Assembly (NCBI GenBank): GCA_003223115.1
Contig: QHXW01000250.1
Location: forward strand, 1-64,000
Length of the DNA stretch: 64,000 nucleotides
Direction: 5' to 3'
Source of the DNA: Acidobacteriota bacterium
Lineage (GTDB): Bacteria; Acidobacteriota; Terriglobia; Bryobacterales; Bryobacteraceae
Each line of letters begins with the position of its first letter. Position 1 is the stretch's first letter. The position numbers were made by a program, and so were the translations under genes. The notes beneath the pieces are model-generated. The model was not told the DNA's origin. It saw only the letters and a program-made list of their open reading frames with translations, and ran no database searches. Below are positions 27,037 to 36,490 of this stretch, one piece after another.

Positions 27037-28332
27037 ATGCCCGCAAATCAGGCATCGCTGGCCGCCTATGTCCGCCTGCTCCGCGAGAATTCGAATTTTC
27101 GCCGCTTGTGGCTGGCGCAGATTGTCAGCGAAATCGGCGACTGGTTCTACATTCTTTCCATCTACAGCCTCCTGCTGCAGCTCACCGGCAAAGCACAATC
27201 GGTGGGACTGGCGGTGGTGCTGCAGGTGCTGCCGCAGACGCTGGTGAGCCCCACGGCCGGGGTCGTGCTCGATCGCGTCAGCCGCCGCCGCGTGATGATC
27301 GCGGCCGATCTGGCACGCATGGTCATTGTTTCAGGGATGATGCTGGCGCGGTCGAAGGAGACGATCTGGCTGGTGTACCCGTTGCTATTTCTCGAAACGG
27401 TGATGTGGGGTTTTTTCGAGCCCGCCCGGAGCGCCGTGATCCCGAACGTAGTGGGCGAGGACGACGTACTGGTGGCGAACACTGTTTCGTCTATGACCTG
27501 GTCGTTCAACTTTGCGGTGGGTTCCGGTTTGGGTGGTTTGGCGGCTGTGCTGCTGGGACGCGATGCAGTCTTCGTGCTGAACGCGCTGTCTTTTCTGACG
27601 TCGGCGTTGCTGATCCGGCGAATGAAGTTTCACGAACCCCATGCGGCTGGTACGCCGCCGTTTCATCTGCGCGAACTGGTGGACTTCTCGCCCATTGTGG
27701 AAGGAGCGCGTTACATTCGCAAAGACTTGAGGATGCTTGTGACGGTAATGCTCAAGGGCGGCGTTGGCATGCTGGGCGCGAACTGGGTGATCTTCCCCAT
27801 CATGGGCGAGCGCGTCTTTCCGGTGCGCCTCGGGGGAATCGATATCGAACGCGGAGCGGTGCTGGGCATGAGTTTTCTGATGGGCGCTCGCGGGTTGGGC
27901 GCCTTGTTTGGTCCGCTCTCGGCGTCGCGGTGGGCCTCCGGGAGCCCTTCCAGAATGCGCAAGGGAATCGTCCTCGCTTTTGTTGCCGCGGCAGTGGGCT
28001 ACATGGCGCTGTCGGCCGCTCCGGATCTGCTGCTGGCTTGCGCGGCGGTAGTGGTTGCCCACGGCGGAGCATCCGTGGTCTGGGTCTTTTCCACAACGCT
28101 TCTGCAGCAATACTCAGATAACAGATTCCGAGGTCGGGTGTTCTCCGTGGATCTGAGCTTCTGCATGACGGCTATCGCTCTCACGAGTTACACCGCAAGC
28201 GTCGCCGTCGATCACGGAATCAGCGTACGCGAGGTGGCATTTGTGAACGGTGTGGCGATGTTGCTTCCGGCCACGGCGTGGCTCTGTGCGTTGAGATTGT
28301 GGCGGGAGAAACGCAACCCGGCTGTACCTTGA
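27037..28332 (+). CDS. MFS transporter (MFS_3/EntS-like)
   Basis: A 431-residue, 12-segment exporter-type protein. The opening LRENSNFRRLWLAQIVSEIGDWFYILSI and the loop GVVLDRVSRRRVMIAADLAR are typical of the MFS_3 (enterobactin exporter-like) branch. The open frame extends upstream to 26806, but that part overlaps trpS. The ATG at 27037 (MPANQASLAAYVRLL) gives the normal family N-terminus. The substrate is unknown. It converges on the penicillin acylase gene with only 12 bases between stops and no visible terminator hairpin. Confidence 0.88.
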   Translation: MPANQASLAAYVRLLRENSNFRRLWLAQIVSEIGDWFYILSIYSLLLQLTGKAQSVGLAVVLQVLPQTLVSPTAGVVLDRVSRRRVMIAADLARMVIVSGMMLARSKETIWLVYPLLFLETVMWGFFEPARSAVIPNVVGEDDVLVANTVSSMTWSFNFAVGSGLGGLAAVLLGRDAVFVLNALSFLTSALLIRRMKFHEPHAAGTPPFHLRELVDFSPIVEGARYIRKDLRMLVTVMLKGGVGMLGANWVIFPIMGERVFPVRLGGIDIERGAVLGMSFLMGARGLGALFGPLSASRWASGSPSRMRKGIVLAFVAAAVGYMALSAAPDLLLACAAVVVAHGGASVVWVFSTTLLQQYSDNRFRGRVFSVDLSFCMTAIALTSYTASVAVDHGISVREVAFVNGVAMLLPATAWLCALRLWREKRNPAVP

Positions 28333-28344
28333 TTCCTACCGAGG

Positions 28345-30615
28345 CTACTGCGGCACGAACTCCAGCACGTTTTTCGATTCGACCTTTCGAAATTGCATGG
28401 GAAAACTGGTCGCACTGTAGTAGGCGTTCCACTGATCCTGGTAATGGCGCGAGAGCCAGTGGCCGGATTCGCCGATCGGCAGGTTCATGAGGGATCGTTC
28501 CCAATCGCCGAAATCGAGATTCATGCGCATGGAAGGCCCTAGTTTGCGCGCAGTCTGCTTCACTGACGTGGAAGAGCCGCTCATCGGCACAGGGCCGATG
28601 TCGAAGTCGTGATACATCCAGCGCATGGTAGCCCGGAGCCATTCCGGGAAGCGGTGACCGATAGGATGGGCGATGAGCAATTCGAAATATCTGCCGTAAA
28701 CCCACTTCTTGATGTTGCGGCCCTGCATACGCTGTCCCTCGTCCAGCGCATCGGCAAGACTGCGCAAAATGGCATCGTCATAGTCTCGAAACCATCCAGG
28801 GGGCCGAGTACGCAGCAGGTTTTCAATTACTGCCGGGGCCATCTGTGTTTCGTAAATTGCCCCATTGCCGGGCGAAGCCACATCGGCGACTGCTCTTTGA
28901 AAATGCTGAAGTGTGAGTGCGGCGATCAGCGGTTCCGGCCGATCCTTATCCATTTGCCCATTCCAGTCGCGCAGCAGAGCGACGGCCTCAGCCACGTCAG
29001 ACCGACCGCTTCGGTGATGGTCGTTAGCCGCGGCGAGCGTTTGCGCCAGATAACGATAAAAACCGGAATACACGTCCTTCTGCACCGCCAACGTATTCTC
29101 TGGCCGCAATCCCTTGCGTCCGGTAAGCATGTCGCGGATCTGCCGGGAGCGGTAGTGTGATGCGAAATTACCGTGCACTAAATACGGGTAATCCGGCGGG
29201 AACGGATTCTGATTTGCGGTGACGATCAGCCCGTCCAGCGGATTGAATGACGACGGCAGTTGCTCGAACGGAATGAAGCCCTGCCATTCAAAATTTCCGG
29301 ATGCACCGTCCACGGGAACATCACCCTCATAGTTCTTCCGGATGGGCAGCTTGCCGGAGGCGTGATAACCGATGTTGCCGTCAACATCCGCGTACACAAA
29401 GTTCTGGCCCGGTCCCGGAAACCTGGAGACGGCTCGCGTAAATTCTTGCCAGTTCCGGGCGCGATTGATTTCGATAAACGGATATTGAAAACTTCCCGGC
29501 TCGGCCGCTGCCCAGCGCAATGCCCACCGAAGGTTGCCTTCGGCTCTGATGGGACCGTGAATTGTAATCCAATTGATCAATTCAACCGGTGGAGCATTTT
29601 TCACGGGAATCAGCTCACGCTCGGGCCGCGCTTGTTGCACCTGGCCCCGAAATTCGTACCGGCCGGTGCGATCGTCAAATTTCTCAATATACAGATCCTG
29701 CACGTCGTAATGCAGATTCGTCAGGCCCCACCCGATTCGGTCGTTATGCCCCACAATAACGCCCGGCTCGCCGGGTAGCGACACGCCGGCAACGTTTAGG
29801 TCGGGCGCCCGCAAGTGCACCAGGTACCAGATTCCCGGGATGGAAAACTCCAGGTGCATGTCATTTGAAAGCATCGGCTTACCGGAAGCTGTGTGCGAAC
29901 CCGAGACGGCCCATGCGTTTGACCCCCGCTGAATGTCAGCGCCAGGCGCCTGGACGAGGGCCGGTGGAAGCTCGTGTCCGGTTCGGACAGGGAAAAGAAA
30001 ATCCACTTTGGCTCGATCACCGCCCGCCAGCATTTTCTGCTTTCGGATCTCGTCTGGATACGTGGTGGTGAGGTCACGGAACATGTGCAGGCCAATCAGG
30101 ATGCTGTCGACAACGCTCCACGGCCGGGGATCAAAGCCGAGGATGGTGAACTCGAGAGGCAGCCGGTCGCGATGCGTGTCGATGAAGGCGTTGACGCCGC
30201 GCGCGTATGCTGCCATCGCAGCGCGGTCTTGGGCCGGCATGGTAGTGTAGTGGGCCTCGGCGACACGCCGCATCCGCAAACGCCGCACTTCCTGGTCAGA
30301 TTCCAATCCCCCTGGGCCCACCACCTCCGACAGGTCGCCCCCGGCCAAGCGCCGCAGGGCCTCCATTTGCCACAAGCGCTCCGCCGCAGTGAGGTATCCC
30401 TGCGCGAACAAAAGATCGTTATCGTTGGCGGCGTCGATGTGCGGTTCGCCTAGGGCATCGAACGCCACGGTAACTTTCTGCGAAACCGGGGCGTTGATGG
30501 TGCCGGAGGTCTGCGGCAACGGCCGCCCGGCAAACCAGTAGACTGCTAATGCGATAACCAGCACAGCCAGCGCGATCGTGATGTTGATATATTTGAGGAG
30601 CCGATTGAGGCGCAC
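28345..30615 (-). CDS. Penicillin acylase family (Ntn hydrolase) protein
   Basis: A 756-residue exported precursor that would self-cleave into two chains. After an N-terminal membrane or signal segment (INITIALAVLVIALAVYWFAG), the alpha part contains VAFDALGEPHIDAANDNDLLFAQGYLTAAERLWQME. The autocatalytic site is in RGSNAWAVSGSHTASGKP, where the serine after Gly would become the N-terminal nucleophile. Further marks are NDMHLEFSIPGIWY and, near the end, SGSSTSVKQTARKLGPSMRM. Family members hydrolyse beta-lactam side chains, acyl-homoserine lactones or other amides, and the natural substrate cannot be read. The gene is divergent from the CorC-type gene. Confidence 0.9.
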   Translation of the reverse strand: MRLNRLLKYINITIALAVLVIALAVYWFAGRPLPQTSGTINAPVSQKVTVAFDALGEPHIDAANDNDLLFAQGYLTAAERLWQMEALRRLAGGDLSEVVGPGGLESDQEVRRLRMRRVAEAHYTTMPAQDRAAMAAYARGVNAFIDTHRDRLPLEFTILGFDPRPWSVVDSILIGLHMFRDLTTTYPDEIRKQKMLAGGDRAKVDFLFPVRTGHELPPALVQAPGADIQRGSNAWAVSGSHTASGKPMLSNDMHLEFSIPGIWYLVHLRAPDLNVAGVSLPGEPGVIVGHNDRIGWGLTNLHYDVQDLYIEKFDDRTGRYEFRGQVQQARPERELIPVKNAPPVELINWITIHGPIRAEGNLRWALRWAAAEPGSFQYPFIEINRARNWQEFTRAVSRFPGPGQNFVYADVDGNIGYHASGKLPIRKNYEGDVPVDGASGNFEWQGFIPFEQLPSSFNPLDGLIVTANQNPFPPDYPYLVHGNFASHYRSRQIRDMLTGRKGLRPENTLAVQKDVYSGFYRYLAQTLAAANDHHRSGRSDVAEAVALLRDWNGQMDKDRPEPLIAALTLQHFQRAVADVASPGNGAIYETQMAPAVIENLLRTRPPGWFRDYDDAILRSLADALDEGQRMQGRNIKKWVYGRYFELLIAHPIGHRFPEWLRATMRWMYHDFDIGPVPMSGSSTSVKQTARKLGPSMRMNLDFGDWERSLMNLPIGESGHWLSRHYQDQWNAYYSATSFPMQFRKVESKNVLEFVPQ

Positions 30616-30668
30616 TCAGGAATTGTACTGGAAGTGCGCGCGTCACAGACACCTCCACTTGTATTTCG

Positions 30669-32003
30669 ATGGTTGATTCGCACTACGGCTTTCGGATCGT
30701 TATCCTGATCCTCATCATCGCGGTGAATGCGTTCTTTGCAGCCGCCGAGGTGGCGCTCGTGTCTGTCCGCGAATCGCGGCTGCGCCAACTCGCAGAAAGT
30801 GGACAAGCGGGTGCGCAAGCGGCGCTCAACTTGCTCGCCAATCCCGAGCGTCTGCTATCGGTGACGCAGATGGGAGTGACGTTGGCCAGCCTGGGCCTGG
30901 GCTGGGCGGGTGAGGACACACTCTACCAGATGGTCGTGGCCTTGCTTCATCCTGTGATCACTCCGGTGACAGAGAAAGCGCTGCACGTCGCCAGCTTCAT
31001 CCTTGCATTCTTGGTGATGAGCTATTTTCACGTGGTGGTCGGTGAAGTTGTCCCGAAAAATCTGGCCATCGATAACGCCGACCGCCTGGCGGTGATTGTG
31101 GCGCCGGCGCTGCTGCTGTTCTATCGAATCTCAGAGCCATTCGTATGGATCATTGAAAAATCAAGCTCATGGATTATCGAGACCGTGGGCACCAAATCGC
31201 AGGAGCGCGGCGGCGGCCACTCAGCCGAGGAACTGAAACTCATCGTCAGCTCGAGCCGCGGTCTGGGCCACCTGCCCCAGATGCAAGAGGACATCATTCA
31301 CCGTGTGCTCGATCTGGACAACGTCTACGTGCGCGAAATCATGGTGCCGCGCAATGACATCATCTCGATTCCGGTGGACGCGTCGCTCGAGCAAGTAATG
31401 CAAACCGTGGCCGAACATCAGCACTCGCGGCTTCCGGTTTACGAGGAGCGGCCCGAGCAGATTGTGGGCTTGCTGTACTACAAGGACCTTTTGCCGGTGT
31501 GGGAAGAGCATCGGGCCGCGGTTCTAACCGGACGTCCGACTCGCATGTTTCGCGTGCGGCGGTTAATGCGCAAGCACCTGGTGGTTCCCGAGACCAAGCC
31601 GGTTTCTCAAATGCTGGCGGAGTTTCAGCAAGGGCGTTCACACATGGCCATGGTGGTGGACGAGTTCGGAACCATTGTAGGTCTGGTCACGGTGGAAGAT
31701 GTGTTGGAGCAAGTCGTCGGAGAAATTGGGGATGAGTTTGATGTGAAACCCGAGCGCCCGGCGGCCGAGACCGATGAACTGGAGCTCGAAGGAGCCACGA
31801 AAATTCGAGACATCGAAGGGCAGTACGGCGTCGAGCTGCCCTCGAATGGAGGGTTCGAGACGCTGGCTGGTTTCATGTTAATGAAACTCGGCAACATTCC
31901 CAAGCTAGGTGAAGCCGTAGAGCACGACGGGCGCCGCTTCACCGTGCTCGAGATGGATCGCAACCGCATTGCCAAAGTTAGGATTGAAAAAGTGGGACAG
32001 TGA
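30669..32003 (+). CDS. CNNM/CorC-HlyC family membrane protein with CBS pair
   Basis: A 444-residue inner-membrane protein with three parts: an N-terminal DUF21 (CNNM) domain of about four helices (FRIVILILIIAVNAFFAAAEVALVSVRESRLRQLA), a pair of CBS domains (from REIMVPRNDIISIPVDASL to about residue 350) and a CorC_HlyC C-terminal domain (EGATKIRDIEGQYGVELPSNGGFETLAGFML). Relatives act in magnesium or cobalt export; some are still called hemolysin C for historical reasons. Nothing is missing compared with the family. Confidence 0.92.
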   Translation: MVDSHYGFRIVILILIIAVNAFFAAAEVALVSVRESRLRQLAESGQAGAQAALNLLANPERLLSVTQMGVTLASLGLGWAGEDTLYQMVVALLHPVITPVTEKALHVASFILAFLVMSYFHVVVGEVVPKNLAIDNADRLAVIVAPALLLFYRISEPFVWIIEKSSSWIIETVGTKSQERGGGHSAEELKLIVSSSRGLGHLPQMQEDIIHRVLDLDNVYVREIMVPRNDIISIPVDASLEQVMQTVAEHQHSRLPVYEERPEQIVGLLYYKDLLPVWEEHRAAVLTGRPTRMFRVRRLMRKHLVVPETKPVSQMLAEFQQGRSHMAMVVDEFGTIVGLVTVEDVLEQVVGEIGDEFDVKPERPAAETDELELEGATKIRDIEGQYGVELPSNGGFETLAGFMLMKLGNIPKLGEAVEHDGRRFTVLEMDRNRIAKVRIEKVGQ

Positions 32004-32075
32004 CGCGGTCCGCGTTCAGCGCGGCGGGCGGATCCATTCGAGACGTGATTCTTATTTGGAACCCGGGATCGCAGT

Positions 32076-34539
32076 CTACTCCCACCTCAGTGCCAGCAGC
32101 GGATCCACGCGAGTGGCTCGCCGCGCTGGAACATAACTGGCGAGAAACGCAACGGCAATAAACACGCCGGGAACCAGGGCAAAGATAACCGGATCGGTCG
32201 CCTTTACTTGATAAAGCAACCCAGCTAGCAGGCTCGTCAACGCAAAGGCCCCGGCAAGACCGGTCACGCTGCCGATGGCGGCCAGAGCCATCCCCTCTCC
32301 GACCACCAGCCGCAGAACGTCGCCCTGACGCGCGCCGAGTGCTATCCGGATGCCGATTTCATGAGTACGCTGGGTCACGGAGTAAGCCATAACTCCATAA
32401 ATGCCGATCGCCGCCAGCACCAGCGCCAGGGCGGCAAACAATCCGACCAGCAGCAGGTTGAATCGAGGCTGCCAAACGGATTGCGCGATGATTTGGTTCA
32501 TCGTCTGGACCTGGGACAGCGGTAGGTTCTTGTCGATTGACCAGACGGTGTTCTGGATGAGCTTGGCCGAATGCAGCGGATCGCCCGACGTCCGGACACC
32601 AGCGTCATGTACGAAACCCAGGAATGGGCGCCCTCGAGAAAACTTTTCTCCTGCAGGAAGGGCACGTAACACTCATCATCCGGAGAGTCGGCCCACCCAC
32701 TCTGCTTCACGTTCTTGCTCACACCGACGATGGTAAGCCAGCGCGGATTTCGTCGCGGATCGTCGAAGGTCAGCCGTTTGCCGGTTGCATTGCCTTTCGG
32801 CCAAAAGGTTTTCGCCACCCTTTCATTCACGATAACCACGGGCGGAGCGCCAGCGGTGTCGCGGTTTGTGAAGTCGCGTCCTTCGAGCAGAGGGATCTTC
32901 ATGCTGTGAAAATAATCCGGACGGGAAACCCGGTAAACAGCGCGCGGTCCTTCGCCCCGGCCGCGGCACTGGCTGGCCTTCGATGCTGAAGCCTCGGCCC
33001 CACGGGTCGCCACCGAGCGGAATATGCTTGACCATGCCCGCGAATTCCACGCCGGGTAGAGCCTTGATCTGATCCACGATTTGGCCGCAGAGGGCTTCGC
33101 GCCGTTCGCCGGTGTACTTCGGGTTACCCGCCACCGACACCGTCATGGTCAGGACATGATCGGTGCTAAATCCAGGATCGATGGCCTCCAGCCGCAGAAA
33201 ACTGCGCATCAGCAGGCCCGCTCCGATCAGAAGCACTAGGGCGATGGCCACTTCAGAAATGACCAGAATTCCTCGCAGGCGGCTGCCGGTAAGACCGAGC
33301 GTTGTGCTGCGCCCGCCTTCTTTGAGGGAATGATTCAGGCCGCCCTTCGAAAGTTGAAGCGCCCGAAAGACGCCGAAAAATAAACCGGTGACCAGCGACA
33401 GCCCGAGTGAAAACGTCAGCACCGGCGTATTTTTGCCCAATCTGCTGTGCGCCCGGTAGCCTGGATTTGAAGCTGCTGGCTCCGGCTTCGATGAAGACTC
33501 TCGGCGAGTCGACGCCCCAAAAAGCCAGGACCAGCCCGGCATGCCGCCGGCTAGTGAGAGCACCACGTTACGTTTTCGTTGAGTAACTGGCGGACGATTT
33601 GGAATCGGCTCGCACCTAGAGCGGTGCGGATGGCCATTTCTCTGGTTCGAGCCAGTGCGCGGGACAATTGCACGTTGGCCACATTGGCGCATGCGATCAG
33701 CAGCACAAATCCGACCGCGCCCAGAATGATCAACAGCGCAGGACGCACATTACCCACTACTTTTTCGCGAAGAGGTTGAACCTGAACCGTGAACCCGGCG
33801 TCGGTATCCGGATAGGCTTTGGCCAGCCTGCTGCAAATCGTGTCCATCTCGGCCTGTGCCCGCTCGCGCGTGACACCCGGCTTCAGCCGCGCAAACGGGC
33901 GTAGTGATTGCCCACCTCGATCGCTCGCGCTGTTCGCCAGATTTTGCGGAGCCCACATCTCCGCCCGCGTAATCCAGAACGGCGAGAAGTGGAATCGTGG
34001 CGGCATGACGCCGATCACCGTATAGGGTGCTCCGTCCAGCAGCAATTTCTGCCCCAGAATGGCCGGATCACGCGCGAAACGCCGCTCCCAGAGGCGGTAA
34101 CTCAGGACTACCACCTGGTCTTTGCCGTTTTGAAAATCATCAGGCAGGAATGTCCGGCCCAGAGCCGGGGCCACGCCGAGCAGCGGAAACATTTCTTCGC
34201 TCAGGTGTAGGCCGATGATCTGCTCCGGGCGCTCACGGCCGGTGAGATTGGCGAACCAACCCTCCGCGGTCCCATGCGCTCAAAACTACGGGCCTGGGCG
34301 CGCCAGTCCAGAAAATCGGCCGCGGATGCCGGGCCGTCGCCGTGGTTCAACAGCGTCACGATCCGGTCGGGTTCACGGTAGGGCAATGGCGCCAGTAACA
34401 CCGCATGAACCACGCTGAAGATCGCGGCATTGGCTCCAATGCCAAGCGCCAGCGCCGCCACGGCCACAAAACTGGCTCCCGGACTTTTCCGAAGCATGCG
34501 CACACCATAGCGGAGGTCCTGCAGCAGAGTTTGGATCAT
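32076..34539 (-). pseudogene. ADOP-type ABC transporter permease (MacB/FtsX-like), multiply frameshifted
   Basis: Five long minus-strand frames and one short one are consecutive pieces of a single permease of about 820 residues. They run in order: start and first helix ([21 protein letters not shown], 34539), first MacB periplasmic domain ([16 protein letters not shown] to GVMPPRFHF), first FtsX block ([22 protein letters not shown]), central helices (VLTFSLGLSLVTGLFFG), second periplasmic domain (PDYFHSMKIPLLEGRDF), and last FtsX block (VLAAIGIYGVMAYSVTQRTHEIGIR to SYVPARRATRVDPLLALRW). Frame changes fall near 34275, 33575, 33540, 33430, 32960 and 32610. Each is explained by one base lost or gained, mostly in G or A runs, and no in-frame stop was needed. 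A PadR regulator does not accompany it. Confidence 0.82.
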
Positions 34540-34675
34540 GTCGTTTAGACGCCCGCCGCGACTGCCCGTTAGCCCGGCATAGGCGCGCCCTGTTCATTGT
34601 TCGCATGATTGCAGCATCACCGTTCGCCGCAGGTGTACACTCACAGAACAGCGTCAGGTCGATAGGAGGCCCGTT

Positions 34676-36439
34676 ATGAAAATCACGCTATTGCTCGTGG
34701 GGTTGACGGTTATGCCGGGATTCGGCAATCACCGTATTCTGATGAATCGGATCGGAGCATCGGGCGCAGAGTTGTTCATCGCCAATGCCGACGGGTCCGG
34801 CGAACGCAAGCTGCTGAACACGTCCGGATTCGACTATAACGCGTCATTTTCCGCGGATGGAAAGTGGATTGTCTTCACTTCCGAGCGCAACGGCTCGTCC
34901 GACATCTATCGCGTGCAAGTGGATGGCTCCGGACTCGAACGTTTGACCGATGACCCGGCCTACGACGACCAGGCGTCGCTTTCCGCCGACGGCAGACAGT
35001 TGGCATTTGTTTCATCGCGCGGTTCAGGCTCGAACGACATCTGGGTCCTCGACCTGAAGACCAGGCGAACGCGCAACCTCACCGATGCGCCCGGCGGTGA
35101 CTACCGGCCCAGTTGGTCTCCCGATGGCAAGTGGATCGCATTTTCTTCCGACCGCGATACCAAGATTCAGTACGCGGCGGGCAGATGGGAGCATCTGCAT
35201 CCTGTCAGCCTGTACATAATCCAAGCAGAGGGCCGGGGATTGCGGCGGCTTACGGCGGCGGGCAAATTTGCCGGGTCGCCCAAATGGTCACCGGACGCCA
35301 AGCGCATTGTGTTTTACGAAATGTCCGTGGAAGACACTTGGCCAGCGCGCGGTGGCGGAGCCGCGAACATTGTTTCCCAGATCATTTCCGTTGATGTCGC
35401 GACAGGTAAACGCGAGGAGCACACCTCGGGTGCAGGGCTGAAGGTATCGCCGCAATTTTTGGATGCCGAACGAATCGGTTATCTTGTCAAAGCTGGGCCG
35501 CATCCAGGCCTGGCATTTACAATGGGCGAGCAGGGAACTGCCGGAGAAATGCGCTGTCCGGCGTGGTCGCCTGATGGCAAGCAGGTTGTGTATCAAAAGC
35601 TATCCTTCTCGCGGCGTCCCCAAAACCAGGCGCTCTTCAGCACGAATGCCGACTTCGACTTGGTCTACTCCGAGATTTTTCCGGCCTTCTCCCACGAGGG
35701 CAAACTAGTGGTCAGCGACCGCGCGGGTTTCCAGAACAACGAATCAGCACTTGCGGTGATGGATGCGGACGGCCAGAATGCCAAGCGCATCTTCCACGAA
35801 GACGGCGGCATGGCGTTCGCGTCGGAATGGTCACCTGACGAACGATGGATCGTATTTGGCGTCGGCTCGTTTTTTATTCCGCGTGGCAAGCCCGCACGGG
35901 TGATGATGGTTCGTTCGGACGGTTCGGAATCGCGCGAACTGACTCACGGCCCCCTCAACAGCGGTTTCCCTAGTTGGTCGCCAGATGGCAAGCGCATCGT
36001 CTATCGCGTCTGGAGTGACAGCGAACACGGGCTACGTATCTTGAACCCAGAGGACGGCGTCGTCACGAAGTTGACGGAGGACTACGACAATTTTCCATCT
36101 TGGTCGCCGGCCGGAGACCGCATCGCCTTCACCAGTTTCCGGAACAACGATTTCGACGTCTACACGATCCGGCCCGACGGCACCGGTTTGAAGCAATTGA
36201 CCACCACACCGGGGAATGATGGCCACTCGGTATGGTCGCCCGATGGCAAGTATCTGCTGTTCAGCAGCTCGCGCTTCGGCTTCAAGGATGAGGCGCCGCT
36301 CTATGACCGTATTCCTCAGCCCTATGGTGAATTGTTCGTGATGAAAGTTGATGGCTCGGAGCAGCGGCCGCTAACGGACAACACATGGGAGGACGCCACA
36401 CCGGCGTGGCAGCCGCAATCACCGCGGAACGGTCGATAA
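34676..36439 (+). CDS. Secreted TolB-like PD40 beta-propeller protein
   Basis: A 587-residue protein built of repeated PD40 blades of the form SPDGKWIAFSSDRD, SADGRQLAFVSSRG and SPDGKYLLFSSSR, at least ten in all. They probably form one or two beta-propellers. A short hydrophobic N-terminus (ITLLLVGLTVMPGFG) looks like a signal peptide, so it should act in the periplasm or outside. No enzymatic domain is attached. A strong ribosome site (AGGAGG) lies 8 bases before the ATG. It is divergent from the broken ADOP permease, and a role for it cannot be assigned beyond that of a TolB-like scaffold or binding protein. Confidence 0.8.
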   Translation: MKITLLLVGLTVMPGFGNHRILMNRIGASGAELFIANADGSGERKLLNTSGFDYNASFSADGKWIVFTSERNGSSDIYRVQVDGSGLERLTDDPAYDDQASLSADGRQLAFVSSRGSGSNDIWVLDLKTRRTRNLTDAPGGDYRPSWSPDGKWIAFSSDRDTKIQYAAGRWEHLHPVSLYIIQAEGRGLRRLTAAGKFAGSPKWSPDAKRIVFYEMSVEDTWPARGGGAANIVSQIISVDVATGKREEHTSGAGLKVSPQFLDAERIGYLVKAGPHPGLAFTMGEQGTAGEMRCPAWSPDGKQVVYQKLSFSRRPQNQALFSTNADFDLVYSEIFPAFSHEGKLVVSDRAGFQNNESALAVMDADGQNAKRIFHEDGGMAFASEWSPDERWIVFGVGSFFIPRGKPARVMMVRSDGSESRELTHGPLNSGFPSWSPDGKRIVYRVWSDSEHGLRILNPEDGVVTKLTEDYDNFPSWSPAGDRIAFTSFRNNDFDVYTIRPDGTGLKQLTTTPGNDGHSVWSPDGKYLLFSSSRFGFKDEAPLYDRIPQPYGELFVMKVDGSEQRPLTDNTWEDATPAWQPQSPRNGR

Positions 36440-36490
36440 GTCCGAAGCCGGGCCGATCACGTAGGCGCTCGCGCCAAAGCTAGTTAATAG

